In this document: one piece after another, positions 54,444 through 63,174 of the stretch
How the letters are laid out: each line of letters starts with the position of its first letter
Position numbering within the stretch: the first letter of the stretch is position 1
Origin: Nocardioides panacis
GTDB lineage: Bacteria > Actinomycetota > Actinomycetes > Propionibacteriales > Nocardioidaceae
Assembly: GCF_019039255.1 (NCBI RefSeq)
Contig: NZ_CP077062.1
Span: 2,914,001 to 2,978,000, forward strand
Direction: 5' to 3'
DNA: 64,000 nucleotides
Position numbers and translations under genes: made by a program
Notes under the pieces: model-generated
What the model was told of the DNA's origin: nothing
The model's database searches: none
The model's input: the letters and a program-made list of their open reading frames with translations, nothing else

Positions 54444-55346
54444 TTACGTGGACCGTTTCGCCTGCGACTGGCATCGGCTTGCCGACGGGGCGCCGGGCGG
54501 CTCGAGGCACCGGTGGTGACACCGGGCCCGTCCTCGCACAGAACTCCGACGACGCAACCACGGACCCGGACGGACTCCATACACAGACGTTAGTGCGCCC
54601 GCCCCGTGAGCGGTAGGGAACCCCCCCGATTCCGGACACCCGGTCCACTCCGCGCGCCGACGTGTCGCGGCCACCGTCGCCACCCCGGCCACCCGCAGCC
54701 CGCAGGTCTCCAGCGCCCGCTGCGCCTCCCGCACGGTCGACCCGGTGGTCAGCACGTCGTCGACGACCACCAGGGTCGCGGCCCGGTCGCCGGCCCGGGG
54801 AGGCCGGGCGGCCATCGACCCGGCGAGGTTCGCGGCGCGGGCCGCGGCGTCGAGGGTGGACTGGTCCAGGACCCGCCCGGTCGGCACCAGCAGCTGCCGC
54901 ACGGTCGCCGGCACGCCCGTCCTGCGCAGGTGTACGGCGGCCCGCCGCCCGGTCCGCAGCAGCGGGTCGTGCCCGCGCCGTCGCACCACCGGGCGGCGCG
55001 ACGGCACCGGCACGAGGAGCACCGGCGCGCCCGGGACCGCGGCCACCGCCAGCAGGTCGCCCAGCACGTCGGCCAGCACCCGGCCGAGCGGGGCCGCCAG
55101 CGCGAGCACGCCGTGCTCCTTGTGCTCGTTGACCAGCACCTTGAGCAGGCCGTCGTACGCACCGGCGGCGAACGGGGGTGCCAGCCCCGGCGGGGTCGGC
55201 GTCGGCCAGGAGAGCCGGCCGTGCCGGGGCAGGGAGGCGGCGCAGGACGGGCACAGCACCCGGCCGGGCCGTCCGCAGCCCACGCACGCGCTGCCGAGCA
55301 GCAGGTCGCGTGCGGCGTCGGCGAGGGAGCCACGGGCCTCGGTCAT
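54444..55346 (-). CDS. comF: ComF family phosphoribosyltransferase-like protein (C-terminus possibly misread)
   Basis: 300 residues as read, ATG at 55346. An N-terminal zinc-knuckle CVGCGRPGRVLCPSC (about 19-33) is followed by YDGLLKVLVNEHKEHG and the phosphoribosyltransferase core ending in the PRPP loop TLVVVDDVLTTGSTVREA. ComF proteins are linked to DNA uptake in competent bacteria; the role here is unknown. The protein normally ends soon after the PRPP loop, near ATVAATRR. Here a run of seven C at 54621-54627 lets it read through for about 60 unconserved residues. With six, it would stop at 54590 (251 residues), which fits the family better. Confidence 0.85.
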   Translation of the reverse strand: MTEARGSLADAARDLLLGSACVGCGRPGRVLCPSCAASLPRHGRLSWPTPTPPGLAPPFAAGAYDGLLKVLVNEHKEHGVLALAAPLGRVLADVLGDLLAVAAVPGAPVLLVPVPSRRPVVRRRGHDPLLRTGRRAAVHLRRTGVPATVRQLLVPTGRVLDQSTLDAAARAANLAGSMAARPPRAGDRAATLVVVDDVLTTGSTVREAQRALETCGLRVAGVATVAATRRRAEWTGCPESGGFPTAHGAGALTSVYGVRPGPWLRRRSSVRGRARCHHRCLEPPGAPSASRCQSQAKRST

Positions 55347-55577
55347 GCCGGCCAGCCTCGCCCGCACCGCCCCGCCGGTCGAGCGGGGCCGCGCCGGCTG
55401 TGCACGCGGGGCAGCGCGCGCCGGCGGTGGACCGGAACGGGCCCGTGTGGCGGGCGTCACAGACGAGCTGTCCGCCCGGCCGTAACTTCACCGCGCCGTT
55501 CGGGTTATCCGTGACAGGCGTCACCGGCCCGTGCGTGCAGCGCGGGGGGAGGAGTGATGCAGGAGAGGGAGCACACC

Positions 55578-56834
55578 GTGAGGTCACGTCTTGCCCGGGT
55601 CGGCGCCGCCGCCCTGACCACCGCCCTGGTCGGCCTGGTCGCCGCCCCCGCCTCGGCGGCCACCGTCGTCGCGCGCGCCAGCGCCACCGGTGTGGTCCTC
55701 ACCGCCGGCGGCCAGCCCGCGGGCTCCGGCACCTACGAGGTCACCCACGACGGCACGCGCCAGACCAGCACCGGCAGCAACCGGCCCGCCGTCTCGGCGC
55801 TCACCGGCCAGTCGCTGGTGTCCGCGGGCGTGCTCGCCCAGGACGCCACCACCCGTCTCGAGGGTCGCGCCGGGCGCTCCGCCGCCTGCGCCGGGCTCGC
55901 CGGGGACGGTGCCACGGTCGCCGCGGTCGGGGACGGCGACTGCCTCTCCCCCGGCAGCAACCTGTCGCTGTCCGCCGGGTCGCTGGACCTCAGCGGCCTC
56001 CGGATCGTCGACTCGACCGTGCTGGCGGGGCTCGACCAGCAGGTCCAGGACGCCCTCGAGCCGGCCCTCGCCCCCGTGGTCTCCGCGCTCCAGAACGGGC
56101 TGCAGACCGGGCTGGGTCAGCTGGGCAACCCCGGGGTGTTCCTCGACCTCGGCGCGGTCCAGAGCAGCTGCCAGGCCGGACCCGGCACCGCCGCGGCGGA
56201 CGCCAGCCTGGCCGGCGTCGCGGCGTACGCCCAGGTGGCCGGACGCCGGGTGGACCTGCTCTCGCTGCCGGTGCACCCGGCGCCGAACACCCACGTCGCC
56301 ACCGACCTCGGTGCGGTGGCGACCGCCGTCGAGGACGCCCTGCGCAGCCAGCTCGGCACCGCGCTCGACGGCTCCCTCGGCCCCCTCGGTGCGGCCGTCG
56401 ACCGGGCCGCGGTGCTGGACAACGTGCTGGCCAACATCAGCTCGCAGCTCGGCCCGCTCCAGGAGAACCTGGTCAGCGGCACCCTGAACAAGCAGTCACG
56501 TCCTTCCGCCGACGCGGTCGACGTGACCGCGCTCGACCTCGACGTCCTGCCGGCTGCCGCCCAGTTCGGCATGCAGGCGCTCTCGCTGCAGGTCGGCCGC
56601 TCCACCTGCGGTCCGGGCGGCCAGATCGCCCCCGCCGTCGTCGAGCAGCAGCCCGCCCCTCCGCGGGCCGTCCCCCGGGCCCGGGTGCTGCCCACCCGGG
56701 TCACCGCCGGCCTGGCCGGGGACGACTCCTCCTTCGACCGCGGCCAGCTGCTCCTCGCCGTGGGCGCGCTGCTGACCGTGGCGGTCGGCGCCGGGGCCCT
56801 CGACCTGCGCCGCCAGCTCCGCCGGGAGCGGTGA
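55578..56834 (+). CDS. Secreted surface protein with sorting-signal-like C-terminus, unknown function
   Basis: 418 residues from the GTG at 55578, which has GAGAGGGAG 6 bases upstream; an ATG at 55557 is less well placed. Signal peptide about 1-30 (AALTTALVGLVAAPASAA). The mature part is Ala/Gly/Leu/Ser-rich with LSLSAGSLDLSGLRIVDSTVLAGLD, a helical stretch (about 150-190) and five cysteines. The C-terminus reads LPTRVTAG, then a charged spacer, a hydrophobic helix (LLLAVGALLTVAVGAGAL) and RRQLRRER: the tripartite shape of a sortase signal, though LPTRV is not LPXTG. It overlaps the sortase gene by one base, so it is the likely substrate. Confidence 0.72.
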   Translation: MRSRLARVGAAALTTALVGLVAAPASAATVVARASATGVVLTAGGQPAGSGTYEVTHDGTRQTSTGSNRPAVSALTGQSLVSAGVLAQDATTRLEGRAGRSAACAGLAGDGATVAAVGDGDCLSPGSNLSLSAGSLDLSGLRIVDSTVLAGLDQQVQDALEPALAPVVSALQNGLQTGLGQLGNPGVFLDLGAVQSSCQAGPGTAAADASLAGVAAYAQVAGRRVDLLSLPVHPAPNTHVATDLGAVATAVEDALRSQLGTALDGSLGPLGAAVDRAAVLDNVLANISSQLGPLQENLVSGTLNKQSRPSADAVDVTALDLDVLPAAAQFGMQALSLQVGRSTCGPGGQIAPAVVEQQPAPPRAVPRARVLPTRVTAGLAGDDSSFDRGQLLLAVGALLTVAVGAGALDLRRQLRRER

Positions 56835-57439
56835 TGGCGGCCGGCGGCGACGGGGGGACCCGTCTCGGGCTGCTCGTGGTCGTCGTCGGCCTCGTGCTCG
56901 CCTGGTTCTGGCTCCCCCGGCACGACGCGCCCGCCGAGGCGTCGTACGGCGAGATGAGCGCGGCCTCCCCGGTGCGGCTGAAGATCCGGGCGATCCGCGT
57001 CGACGCCCGCGTCGTGCCGGTCCAGGTGTCCTCCGACGCCGTGCTCGACCCGCCCCGCGACTACCGCCAGGTGGGTTGGTGGGACCGAAGCGCCGAGCCC
57101 GGCGCCGACTCCGGCCAGACCGTGATCACCGGTCACACCGTGCACACCGGCGGCGGGTCGATGGACCACGTCGGCCGGCTGCACGCCGGCCAGAAGGTCG
57201 ACGTGGTCACCCGCGCCGGCACGATGCGCTACGCGGTCAGCGACGTCCGGGTGCTGAGCCAGGCCGCGCTGGCCCGCTCCGCGCCCCGGCTCTTCGGCCA
57301 GGGCCGCGGCGCCGGACGACTGGTGCTGGTCTCCTGCACCGACTGGAACGGCGGCTCCTACGACAGCAACGTCGTCGTCCTGGCCCGGCCGCTGGGCGTC
57401 CCGCAGCCTTCCGCGCGCCGCGGTGCCCGCTCCTCCTAG
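56834..57439 (+). CDS. Class F sortase
   Basis: 201 residues, ATG at 56834 overlapping the preceding stop (TGATG). An N-terminal TM anchor (about 10-27, LGLLVVVVGLVLAWFWL) precedes the sortase barrel. Catalytic residues: His in VITGHTVHTGG, Cys in LVLVSCTDW, and an Arg downstream in the strand before the C-terminus (VVVLARPLG). Class F sortases are typical of actinobacteria and attach surface proteins to peptidoglycan or act as housekeeping transpeptidases. It is coupled to the secreted protein gene just upstream. Its 3' end overlaps the convergent lpqB gene by 4 bases. Confidence 0.92.
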   Translation: MAAGGDGGTRLGLLVVVVGLVLAWFWLPRHDAPAEASYGEMSAASPVRLKIRAIRVDARVVPVQVSSDAVLDPPRDYRQVGWWDRSAEPGADSGQTVITGHTVHTGGGSMDHVGRLHAGQKVDVVTRAGTMRYAVSDVRVLSQAALARSAPRLFGQGRGAGRLVLVSCTDWNGGSYDSNVVVLARPLGVPQPSARRGARSS

Positions 57440-59227
57440 CCCGCGAAGGTCGGGGCCACCAGACCCGGCTCGATGCTGGTGCCGGTCCAGCGGCCGCTGG
57501 CGGCCAGCGAGAAGATCTGGCCGGTCTGCGTGCGGATGTAGAGCGGCGTGCCGGTGGCCGGCGAGGTGACCAGCCGGACCGCCTGGTCGCGGAACAGCTC
57601 GGCGTCCGTGGTGAGGTCCTCCGGCGTCGAGGAGCCGTCCACCTTGACGATCAGCACCTGCGACGTGCCGGCCGTCGGCCCGGCCAGCACGGCCACGCTG
57701 CCTGGCGTGCGCCAGGCGACGTCGCGGATCCGCGGGGTGCCGACGCCGGTCAGCGGCAGCGGCACGGCGGGCAGCAGGGCGCGCACCCGGCCCTTGGCGT
57801 CCCGCTCCACCCGCGAGACGACCAGGCGGTCCGTGCCGCCGCGGCGCAGCTGGGTGACCACCCGGGTGCCGTCGCGGCTGACCACGAAGCGGACCACGTC
57901 CTGGCCGGTGACGCCGGGCGCCCGGACCGTCCGGGCGGCGCCGGCCCGCACCACCGAGAGCTGCGCGCCCGAGCGGGTCCGGTCCACCACCCACAGCTGG
58001 CCGTAGAGGTCGTAGACCGGCCGGAGCAGGTCGGTGCCGTCGGGGTAGACCGTGCGTACGTCGGCCGGGGTGGCCGGCTTGCTGGCGGTGCGGTCCTTGT
58101 CGGCCTCGAGGATCCGGGTGCCGTCGGCGCTGACCCCGGCGACGTGCTGAGCGGGAAGGTCGACGCCGATCGAGCGCAGGCCGAGCGACAGGGTGCCGAA
58201 CGGGCCGCTGACCCGGCGCTCCCGGTCGTCGGTGAGCGTCACCACGCGGCCGTCGCGGAGCCCGAACAGCGCGGTCGAGGCCCAGGCCAGGGCGGGGTCG
58301 AACTCCGAGAACTGGTTGATCCCGACGTCCACCCGTGCACCCGGGAGGTCGACGGGGGTGCCGCCGACGGTGACCCGCATCCGCTCCACGCCGGCGATCT
58401 GGCCCAGCGTCCAGGCCAGCTGGGCGAACAGCAGGTTGAGCTGGTCGTCGTCGACGTCGAGCACGTCGTCGCTGAGCGGCACCTCCGCGGTCCCGTCGCG
58501 CGAGACCGGCACCGAGATCCCGTCCAGCCGGGTGCCGGTGGGCAGGAACGTGCCCTGCACCCCGCCGAGGGCCGGGCGGGGACCCTTCACCAGCGCGGCG
58601 ACCAGCAGCGTGGGCGCCTGCAGGCCGCGCGGGACGTAGACCGGCTCGGGCACGAGCGCCTGCGCGGACTTGTCGAAGAAGTAGAGGAAGTACTGCTGGT
58701 ACTGGGTGTCGAAGTGCAGCCGCGGGATGATCAGCCGGTTCGGGGGGTCCGCGATCCGCAGCTCACCGTCCTCGCGGACCAGCTTGAGCGTGTAGCCGCG
58801 TGACGGGCCCCGCGAGCCGGCGCCGAGCCAGGTGCCCCGGTCGTCGAGCTCGACGACGTCGCGCAGCCGCAGCTCGACGCTGCCGTCCGGGAGGCTGACC
58901 AGGCTGTGGCCGCCGTACACCAGGGTGCCGCGCTCGGGCACCCAGTCGCCGCTGCTCCCCGACGTGAGGAACTGCCGGGCCACGTAGGTGTTCATCGGCG
59001 TCGCGGTCATCGCGAGCAGCCAGTTCTCCACCAGCGGGACCGGTGCGCTGTCCTTCTTCGGGCCGCCGGGCGTGTAGTCGACCAGGGTCTCCCCCCTCGG
59101 CGCGCTTCTCCGCCCGCACCGACTGCACGCCGCCCTGCTCGGGCAGGCTCACGCAGCCGGTCAGGGCCAGCGCCAGCAGCACCAGCAGCACGCCCGCCGC
59201 CCGGCCGCGGGAGACCACGGGGCTCAC
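57436..59227 (-). CDS. lpqB: Lipoprotein LpqB, frameshifted as read
   Basis: GTG start at 59227, overlapping the mtrB stop (GTGA). The lipobox is LTGC (Cys at about residue 24). After about 45 codons a run of six C at 59091-59096 breaks the frame; removing one gives AEGETLVDYTPGGPKKDSAP and a 596-residue protein, the normal size. The rest contains a GerMN domain (about 180-310) and a beta-propeller (about 330-590). LpqB is the extracytoplasmic partner of the MtrB sensor kinase in mycobacteria, where it influences MtrA phosphorylation and cell-wall maintenance. The order mtrA-mtrB-lpqB is conserved. Confidence 0.92.
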
Positions 59228-60903
59228 GGGGTGCCCGCCTTGCGTCCGACGGGTCGGCGGTCCACCCGCGCGTAGTCGGCGCCGACCTGGCCGAGCGCGG
59301 CGTCCGCGGGCACCAGCGGCAGCGGGCTCGCCCCGATCCGGTCGCCCGCCCGGCGCGGCAGGGTCAGCCGGAACTGCGCCCCGGCCCCGGGCTCGCCCCA
59401 CGCCTGCAGCCAGCCGCCGTGCAGGTGCGCGTCCTCCAGCGAGATCGACAGTCCCAGACCGGTGCCGCCGGTGGTGCGCGCGCGGGCCGGGTCGGCGCGC
59501 CAGAACCGGTTGAAGACCATCGCCGCGTCGCCGGGCCGCAGCCCGACCCCGTGGTCGCGCACGGCGAGCGCGGTGGCCTCCTCGCTGGACTCGACCATGA
59601 CCACGACGTCCTTGCTGTCGGCGTAGTCGATGGCGTTGGTGATCAGGTTCCGCACGATCCGCTCGACCCGGCGCGGGTCCACCTCCGCGACGCACGGCCG
59701 CTCCCCTGCCTGGACGACGACCACGGTGCCGCGCCGCTCCGCGAGGGCGCGGGTGGACTCCACCACCCGGTGCGCGAGGTCGACGAGGTTCACGTCCTCG
59801 AGGTCGAGCACGGCGGCGCCGGCGTCGAAGCGGCTGATCTCCAGCAGGTCGGCCAGCAGCATCTCGAAGCGGTCCAGCTCGTTCTGCAGCAGCTCGGCGG
59901 CCCGCGCCGTGGGCGGGTCGAACCGCTCCCGGGCGTCGTGCAGCACGTCACCGGCCATCCGAACCGTGGTCAGCGGGGTGCGCAGCTCGTGGGAGACGTC
60001 GGAGACGAACCGTCGCTGCACCCGGGAGAGCTCCTCGAGCTGGCGGATCTGCTTCTGCAGGCTGGCCGCCATCTGGTTGAAGGAGGTGCCGAGCCGGGCG
60101 ATGTCGTCGTCGCCGCGCACGTGCATCCGCTCCTCGAGGCGGCCGGACGCCAGCCGCTCCGCGACCCGCCGGGCCAGCCGGACCGGCGTGACGACCTGCC
60201 GGGTGACCAGCCAGGTCAGCCCGCCGACGAGCACCAGCAGCAGGGCGCCGCCGGTGACCAGCGCCCGGCGCACCAGCGAGAGGGTGTCCTGCTGCTCGGT
60301 CATCGGGAACAGGTAGTAGAGCGTGTAGGTGCCGCCGTCGGCCGGCAGCGTGACCTGCGAGCCGGTCACCACGCCGGGCACCGCCGGGCGGCCGCTGGCG
60401 TCGGTGTAGCGGATCGTCGCGAAGGTGTAGGACGTCTCGTCGCCGCTGCCGCGCTCGACGCGGCTGCGCAGGCGCTCGGGGATGCTGTCGCTGAGCACGC
60501 CGGGGGTGTTGCTGGTGCCGGGGCCGGCCGCGACGCCCGACCCGGAGCCGGCGATCGGGCCGGTCAGCACGATCTCGTAGCCCTGCACCGAGCCGCGGGA
60601 GACCAGGGTGGAGACCAGCTGGGTGAGCTGCGTGCCGGCGTCGAAGTCGTTGCCGTTGGCGGCCGACAGCCGGCGCTGCGCCTCGGCGGTCGCACGGGTG
60701 GACTCCGCCACCGCCGAGTCCCGCTTGCTCTGCACGAGGCCGTCGGTGACCTGCTGGAGCAGCACCCAGCCGACCAGGGAGACCACGACGGCCGAGAGCA
60801 GCAGCGTGCTGATCACGACGCGCGCCTGGATCGAGCGGCGCCAGACGGTCGCGGCCCGCCGCCACGCCGGCACGTGCGGTGGTGCCGTCACCGGACCGGT
60901 CAC
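59224..60903 (-). CDS. mtrB: MtrAB two-component sensor histidine kinase MtrB
   Basis: 559 residues, GTG at 60903, three bases after the mtrA stop. TM1 near residues 30-52, an extracytoplasmic domain (about 53-215), TM2 near 218-236 and a HAMP domain (about 237-290) precede the H box FVSDVSHELRTPLTTVRMAG. The ATPase part has NLITNAIDYA, RDHGVGL, FNRFWRAD and TGGTGLGLSIS. The kinase controls MtrA, a master regulator linking cell division, wall hydrolases and osmotic response in actinobacteria. Plausible targets include the M23 hydrolases of this window; this is inference. Confidence 0.95.
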   Translation of the reverse strand: MTGPVTAPPHVPAWRRAATVWRRSIQARVVISTLLLSAVVVSLVGWVLLQQVTDGLVQSKRDSAVAESTRATAEAQRRLSAANGNDFDAGTQLTQLVSTLVSRGSVQGYEIVLTGPIAGSGSGVAAGPGTSNTPGVLSDSIPERLRSRVERGSGDETSYTFATIRYTDASGRPAVPGVVTGSQVTLPADGGTYTLYYLFPMTEQQDTLSLVRRALVTGGALLLVLVGGLTWLVTRQVVTPVRLARRVAERLASGRLEERMHVRGDDDIARLGTSFNQMAASLQKQIRQLEELSRVQRRFVSDVSHELRTPLTTVRMAGDVLHDARERFDPPTARAAELLQNELDRFEMLLADLLEISRFDAGAAVLDLEDVNLVDLAHRVVESTRALAERRGTVVVVQAGERPCVAEVDPRRVERIVRNLITNAIDYADSKDVVVMVESSEEATALAVRDHGVGLRPGDAAMVFNRFWRADPARARTTGGTGLGLSISLEDAHLHGGWLQAWGEPGAGAQFRLTLPRRAGDRIGASPLPLVPADAALGQVGADYARVDRRPVGRKAGTP

Positions 60904-60906
60904 GGC

Positions 60907-61617
60907 CTACTGCGCGTTCCCGGCCTTGTAGCCGACGCCACGGACCGTCACCACGATCTCCGGGTTCTCCGGGTCGTGCTCGACCTTGGAGCGCAACCGC
61001 TGCACGTGCACGTTGACCAGCCGGGTGTCCGCGGCGTGCCGGTAGCCCCAGACCTGCTCGAGCAGCACCTCGCGGGTGAACACCTGCCAGGGCTTGCGGG
61101 CCAGGCACACCAGCAGGTCGAACTCGAGCGGCGTGAGCGCGATGGCCTCGCCGTCGCGGGCGACCACGTGGCCGGCCACGTCGATCGACAGGTCGCCGAT
61201 CGTCAGCGCCTCGGGCGCCGGGTCGTCGAAGCGCCGGACCCGGGCCCGGATGCGGGCCACCAGCTCCTTGGGCTTGAACGGCTTGACGACGTAGTCGTCG
61301 GCCCCGGACTCGAGGCCGACGACCACGTCGATGGTGTCGCTCTTGGCGGTGAGCATGACGATCGGGACCCCGGACTCCGCCCGGATCTCCCGGCACACGT
61401 CGATGCCGTCCTTGCCGGGCAGCATCAGGTCCAGCAGCACCACGTCGGGACGGTAGTCACGGAAGTCCGCGAGCGCCCGGTCGCCCACCGGGCACACGCG
61501 GGAGTCGAAACCCTCGTTGCGCAGCACGATGGTGAGCATCTCGGCGAGGGCCGCGTCGTCGTCGACGACGAGCACGCGGCCACGCCCACCCGTGCTCGTC
61601 ACGTCCGCGATCGCCAT
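60907..61617 (-). CDS. mtrA: Response regulator MtrA
   Basis: 236 residues, OmpR/PhoB family. The receiver domain has VVDDD, the phospho-acceptor Asp in VVLLDLMLPGKDG, VMLTAKSD and YVVKPFKPKEL. The winged helix ends NVHVQRLRSKVEHDPENPEIVVTVRGVGYK. The N-terminus is about 10 residues longer than mycobacterial MtrA (MAIADVTSTGGRGRVLVVDDD), and the real start might be internal. First gene of the mtrA-mtrB-lpqB operon, 46 bases downstream of the ahcY stop, so read-through from ahcY is possible. Confidence 0.96.
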   Translation of the reverse strand: MAIADVTSTGGRGRVLVVDDDAALAEMLTIVLRNEGFDSRVCPVGDRALADFRDYRPDVVLLDLMLPGKDGIDVCREIRAESGVPIVMLTAKSDTIDVVVGLESGADDYVVKPFKPKELVARIRARVRRFDDPAPEALTIGDLSIDVAGHVVARDGEAIALTPLEFDLLVCLARKPWQVFTREVLLEQVWGYRHAADTRLVNVHVQRLRSKVEHDPENPEIVVTVRGVGYKAGNAQ

Positions 61618-61663
61618 CTCCGCTCTGCTCCTGTCGACCTGGACCGTCCCGCTGACCCGGAGG

Positions 61664-63094
61664 TCAGTAGCGGTACGAGTCCGCCTTGTACGGGCCGGCC
61701 ACGTCGACGCCGAGGTACTTCGCCTGCGCGTCCGACAGCGTGGTCAGCGAGACGCCGAGGGCGCCCAGGTGCAGGCGGGCGACCTCCTCGTCGAGGTGCT
61801 TGGGCAGCACGTAGACACCGACCGGGTACTCGTCGGTCTTGGTGTAGATCTCGATCTGCGCCAGCACCTGGTTGGTGAACGAGTTCGACATCACGAACGA
61901 CGGGTGGCCGGTCGCGTTGCCGAGGTTCATCAGCCGACCCTCGGACAGCACGATGATCGTCGTACCGCCGTCGGGGAAGGTCCACACGTCGACCTGCGGC
62001 TTCACGTTCTTGCGGTGCACGCCGGGGAAGGTCTCGAGACCGGCCATGTCGATCTCGTTGTCGAAGTGGCCGATGTTGGCCACGATCGCCTGGAACTTCA
62101 TCCGCTGCATCTGCTCGACGGTGACGACGTCCTTGTTGCCGGTCGCGGTGATGATGATGTCCGCGGTCGGGAGGACCTCGTCGAGGGTGGCGACCTGGTA
62201 GCCGTCCATCGCCGCCTGGAGCGCGCAGATCGGGTCGATCTCGGTGACGATGACCCGGGCGCCCTGGCCGCGCAGCGACTCCGCGCAGCCCTTGCCGACG
62301 TCGCCGTAGCCGCAGACGACCGCGACCTTGCCGCCGATGAGCACGTCCGTGGCGCGGTTGATGCCGTCGATGAGCGAGTGCCGGCAGCCGTACTTGTTGT
62401 CGAACTTCGACTTGGTGACCGAGTCGTTGACGTTGATGCCCGGGAACAGCAGCGAGCCGTCGCGCATCATGTCGTAGAGGCGCAGGACACCGGTGGTGGT
62501 CTCCTCGGTGACGCCCTTGATCTCGTTGGCGACCGCGGTCCAGCGGTTGTTGTCCTCGGCCAGCGCGTCGGCCAGCACCTGGAAGACGACCCGCTGCTCG
62601 GTGCTGTGCGCGGTGTCGAGCGCCGGGGCCTTGCCGTCCTTCTCGGCCTGGACGCCGAGGTGCACCAGCATCGTGGCGTCACCGCCGTCGTCGAGGATCA
62701 TGTTCGCGTGCGCGCCGGGCCACGCGAGGATCTGCTGGGTGCACCACCAGTACTCCTCCAGCGACTCGCCCTTCCAGGCGAAGACCGGGACGCCCTGGGG
62801 GTTCTCGGGGGTGCCCTCGGGGCCGACGACGACGGCCGCGGCCGCGTGGTCCTGGGTGGAGAAGATGTTGCAGGAGGCCCAGCGGACCTCCGCGCCCAGC
62901 GCGGTCAGCGTCTCGATGAGGACAGCGGTCTGGATCGTCATGTGCAGCGAGCCGGCGATGCGGGCACCGGCCAGCGGCTGCGAGGCGCCGTACCGCTCGC
63001 GCATGGCCATCAGGCCCGGCATCTCGTGCTCGGCGAGCGTGATCTCGGTGCGGCCGTAGTCGGCCAGGCTCAGATCGGCAACCTTGAAGTCCAT
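61664..63094 (-). CDS. ahcY: Adenosylhomocysteinase
   Basis: 476 residues, ATG at 63094 with AGAGGA upstream. It hydrolyses S-adenosylhomocysteine to adenosine and homocysteine, removing the inhibitory product of methyltransferases. Motifs include [28 protein letters not shown], the NAD-binding [16 protein letters not shown] and the C-terminal [17 protein letters not shown]. The approximately 40-residue insertion typical of mycobacterial/actinobacterial enzymes is present ([20 protein letters not shown] region). It precedes mtrAB-lpqB as in M. tuberculosis. No SAH riboswitch could be identified in the 80-base leader. Confidence 0.97.
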   Translation of the reverse strand: MDFKVADLSLADYGRTEITLAEHEMPGLMAMRERYGASQPLAGARIAGSLHMTIQTAVLIETLTALGAEVRWASCNIFSTQDHAAAAVVVGPEGTPENPQGVPVFAWKGESLEEYWWCTQQILAWPGAHANMILDDGGDATMLVHLGVQAEKDGKAPALDTAHSTEQRVVFQVLADALAEDNNRWTAVANEIKGVTEETTTGVLRLYDMMRDGSLLFPGINVNDSVTKSKFDNKYGCRHSLIDGINRATDVLIGGKVAVVCGYGDVGKGCAESLRGQGARVIVTEIDPICALQAAMDGYQVATLDEVLPTADIIITATGNKDVVTVEQMQRMKFQAIVANIGHFDNEIDMAGLETFPGVHRKNVKPQVDVWTFPDGGTTIIVLSEGRLMNLGNATGHPSFVMSNSFTNQVLAQIEIYTKTDEYPVGVYVLPKHLDEEVARLHLGALGVSLTTLSDAQAKYLGVDVAGPYKADSYRY

Positions 63095-63174
63095 GTATGC
63101 GGTTCCTCTGCGACGTGTCGGTGGGTCGGTACAGCATTTCCAGCCTACCCGGGCGGGCCTCAGGCGCCGAACCG

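Noticed and set aside
63095-63174. Possible SAH riboswitch before ahcY
   Set aside because: The 80-base leader shows no convincing paired elements or pseudoknot pattern that I could defend by eye.
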